Below are positions 61,801 to 64,000 of a DNA stretch of 64,000 nucleotides, in pieces. The notes below the pieces were generated by a model that made no database searches, was not told the origin of the DNA, and saw only the letters and a program-made list of their open reading frames with translations. This stretch comes from Sipunculus nudus (lineage: Eukaryota > Annelida > Sipuncula > Golfingiida > Sipunculidae): positions 67,793,917 to 67,857,916 of the forward strand of contig CM049319.1 in assembly GCA_026874595.1 (NCBI GenBank), written 5' to 3'. How positions within the stretch are numbered: the first letter of the stretch is position 1; each line of letters opens with the position of its first letter. A program made the position numbers and the translations under genes.

Positions 61801-64000
61801 CCTGTTTGACAGACCCTATATGACAGACCCTGTATTACGGACCTTGTATGACGTATCCTGTATGACCGACACTGTTTGACAGACCCTGTATTACGGATCC
61901 TGTTTGACATATCCTGTTTGAGAGACCCTGTATGACAGACCCTGTTTGACAGACCCTGTAATACGGACCCTGTAAGACATATCATGTTAAACAGACCCTG
62001 TATGACAGACCCTGTATTACTGACCCTGTAAGACATATCCTGTTTGACAGACCCTATATGACAGACCCTGTATTACGGACCTTGTATGACGTATCCTGTA
62101 TGACCGACACTGTTTGACAGACCCTGTATTACCGATCCTGTTTGACATATCCTGTTTGAGAGACAATGTATGACAGACCCTGTTTGACAGACCCTGTATT
62201 ACGGACCCTGTAAGACATATCCTGTTTGACAGACCCTTTATGACAGACCCTGTATTACGGACCTTGTATGACGTATCCTGTATGACGGACACTGTATGAC
62301 ATACCCTGTTAGACATACCCTGTAAGACATACCCTGTATGACAGACCCTGTAAGACATACCCTGTAAGACAAACCCTGTATGACCGACACTGTATGACAT
62401 ACCCTGTAAGACATACCCTGTAAGACATACCCTGTAAGACATATCCTGTATGACCGACACTGTATGACATACCCTGTATGACAGATCCTGTAAGACGAAC
62501 CCTGTATGACATACCCTGTATGACATACCCTGTATGACAGATCCTGTAAGACGAACCCTGTATGACATACCCTGTATGACATACCCTGTATGACAGATCC
62601 TGTAAGACGAACCCTGTATGACATACCCTGTATGACATACCCTGGATGACAGATCCTGTAAGACGAACCCTGTATGACATACCCTGTATGACATACCCTG
62701 TATGACAGATCCTGTAAGACGAACCCTGTATGACAAACCCTGTATGACATACCCTGTATGACAGATCCTGTAAGACGAACCCTGTATGACATACCCTGTA
62801 TGACATACCCTGTATGACAGATCCTGTAAGACGAACCCTGTATGACATACCCTGTATGACATACCCTGTATGACAGATCCTGTAAGACGAACCCTGTATG
62901 ACATATCCTGTATGACAGATCCTGTAAGACGAACCCTGTATGACATACCCTGTATGACATACCCTGTATGACAGATCCTGTAAGACGAACCCTGTATGAC
63001 AGACCCTGTATGACAGACCCTGTAAGACGAACCCTGTATGACAGACCCTGTATGACAGACCCTGTAAGACGAACCCTGTATGACAGACCCTGTATGACCG
63101 ACCCTGTAAGACGGACCCTGTATGACAGACCCTGTATGACAGACCCTGTTAGACAGACCCTGTATTACGGACCCTGTGTGACAGACACTGTATGACCGAC
63201 CCTGTATGACAGACCCTGTTAGACAGACCCTGTAAGACGGACCCTGTGTGACAGACCCTGTGTGACCGACCCTGTATGACAGACCCTGTAAGACAGACCC
63301 TGTATGACTGACCCCGTATGACGGACCCTGTATGACATATCCTGTTTGACGGACCCTGTATTACGGAAATTTGTAGGACACACCCTGTTTGACAGACCCT
63401 GTAATACGGACCCTGTAAGACATATCATGTTAAACAGACCCTGTATGACAGACCCTGGGTGACCGACTCTGTATGACAGACCCTGTATGAGAGACCCTGT
63501 TTGACAGACCCTGTATAACGGACCCTGTAAGACATATCCTGTTAAACAGATCCTGTATGCCAGACCCTGTATTACGGACCCTGTAAGACATATCCTGTTT
63601 GACAGACCCTATATGACAGACCCTGTATTACGGACCTTGTATGACGTATCCTGTATGACCGACACTGTTTGACAGACCCTGTATTACGGATCCTGTTTGA
63701 CATATCCTGTTTGAGAGACCCTGTATGACAGACCCTGTTTGACAGACCCTGTAATACGGACCCTGTAAGACATATCATGTTAAACAGACCCTGTATGACA
63801 GACCCTGTATTACTGACCCTGTAAGACATATCCTGTTTGACAGACCCTATATGACAGACCCTGTATTACGGACCTTGTATGACGTATCCTGTATGACCGA
63901 CACTGTTTGACAGACCCTGTATTACCGATCCTGTTTGACATATCCTGTTTGAGAGACAATGTATGACAGACCCTGTTTGACAGACCCTGTATTACGGACC
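58843..64000. repeat. 14-bp satellite array with higher-order organisation, runs off the window
   Basis: The basic unit is CCTGTATGACATAC (14 bp) with recurrent variants CCTGTATGACAGAT, CCTGTAAGACGAAC, CCTGTATGACAGAC and CCTGTATTACGGAC, more than 360 copies. Three domains can be told apart: 58,843-61,020 and 62,455-62,985 (ATAC/AGAT/CGAAC variants in blocks of 3-6 units), and 61,021-62,455 and 62,968-64,000 (AGAC/GGAC variants). Because no unit frame contains a stop, open frames of up to 732 codons appear in all three minus-strand frames. They repeat a 14-residue MSYRVCHTGYVIQG motif and are by-products. Confidence 0.97.
61021..62967. repeat. About 1.95-kb higher-order unit of the 14-bp array
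   Basis: The sequence from 61,021 recurs from 62,968 (offset 1,947), including rare markers such as ACGGAAATTTGTAGGACACA (61,425 and 63,362). The second copy lacks 11 units (154 bp) around 61,470-61,640, so later markers are offset by 1,793. A nested duplication of about 238 bp (17 units) is seen at about 61,790-62,030 and 62,030-62,265. Confidence 0.85.

Overview
This is eukaryotic, animal nuclear DNA. It is AT-rich, has spliceosomal introns, and is dominated by tandem and foldback repeats around one recognisable developmental gene. The gene is an odd-skipped family (Odd/Osr) C2H2 zinc-finger transcription factor on the + strand, in five or six exons between about 47,480 and 56,580. The telomere-like TTAGGG motif in the satellite, the many MITE-like elements and the four-fingered Odd protein would fit a lophotrochozoan, perhaps a bivalve mollusc. 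That taxonomic guess is inference and is not proven here.

Layout. (1) 1-29,215: one satellite array with a ~77-bp monomer. Nearly every monomer carries the palindrome GGGTTACCCTAACCC. The array has a mosaic higher-order structure (blocks of about 1.75 kb and longer) and divergent spacer modules. (2) 29,216-31,030: AT-rich, non-coding, with TA microsatellites. (3) 31,030-36,610: about 20 copies of a ~110-bp GC-richer core separated by AT-rich/TA spacers, interrupted by a ~265-bp foldback insertion at 33,711. (4) 36,610-38,859: low-information intergenic DNA. (5) 38,860-45,241: two large foldback elements with ~0.7-1 kb imperfect inverted arms. Their ends share ACGGAAGCGTAT, and subterminal arrays of a 21-bp repeat are centred on TCGTACGTACGA. 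A second inverted repeat and a pogo-like MITE lie inside the second copy. (6) 45,242-47,230: non-coding, with one MITE-like element. (7) 47,236-56,580: the odd-skipped family gene. Its largest coding intron begins inside a 47-copy, 62-bp minisatellite, each unit of which repeats the exon's own 5' splice site. (8) 56,580-58,840: intergenic. (9) 58,843-64,000 (continuing beyond the window): a 14-bp satellite with higher-order repeats. It produces long but meaningless open frames in all three minus-strand frames.

The only gene I can support is the odd-skipped family gene. Coding exons join in phase (48,220-48,614 / 53,335-53,496 / 54,629-54,728 / 56,105-56,239) to give a 263-residue protein with an N-terminal KFDF-type motif and four consecutive C2H2 fingers. 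A possible alternative first coding exon lies at 52,638-52,804. Most other open frames in the window are translations of tandem repeats. The most interesting observation is the amplification of a functional-looking splice donor into a 2.9-kb array inside a conserved developmental gene.
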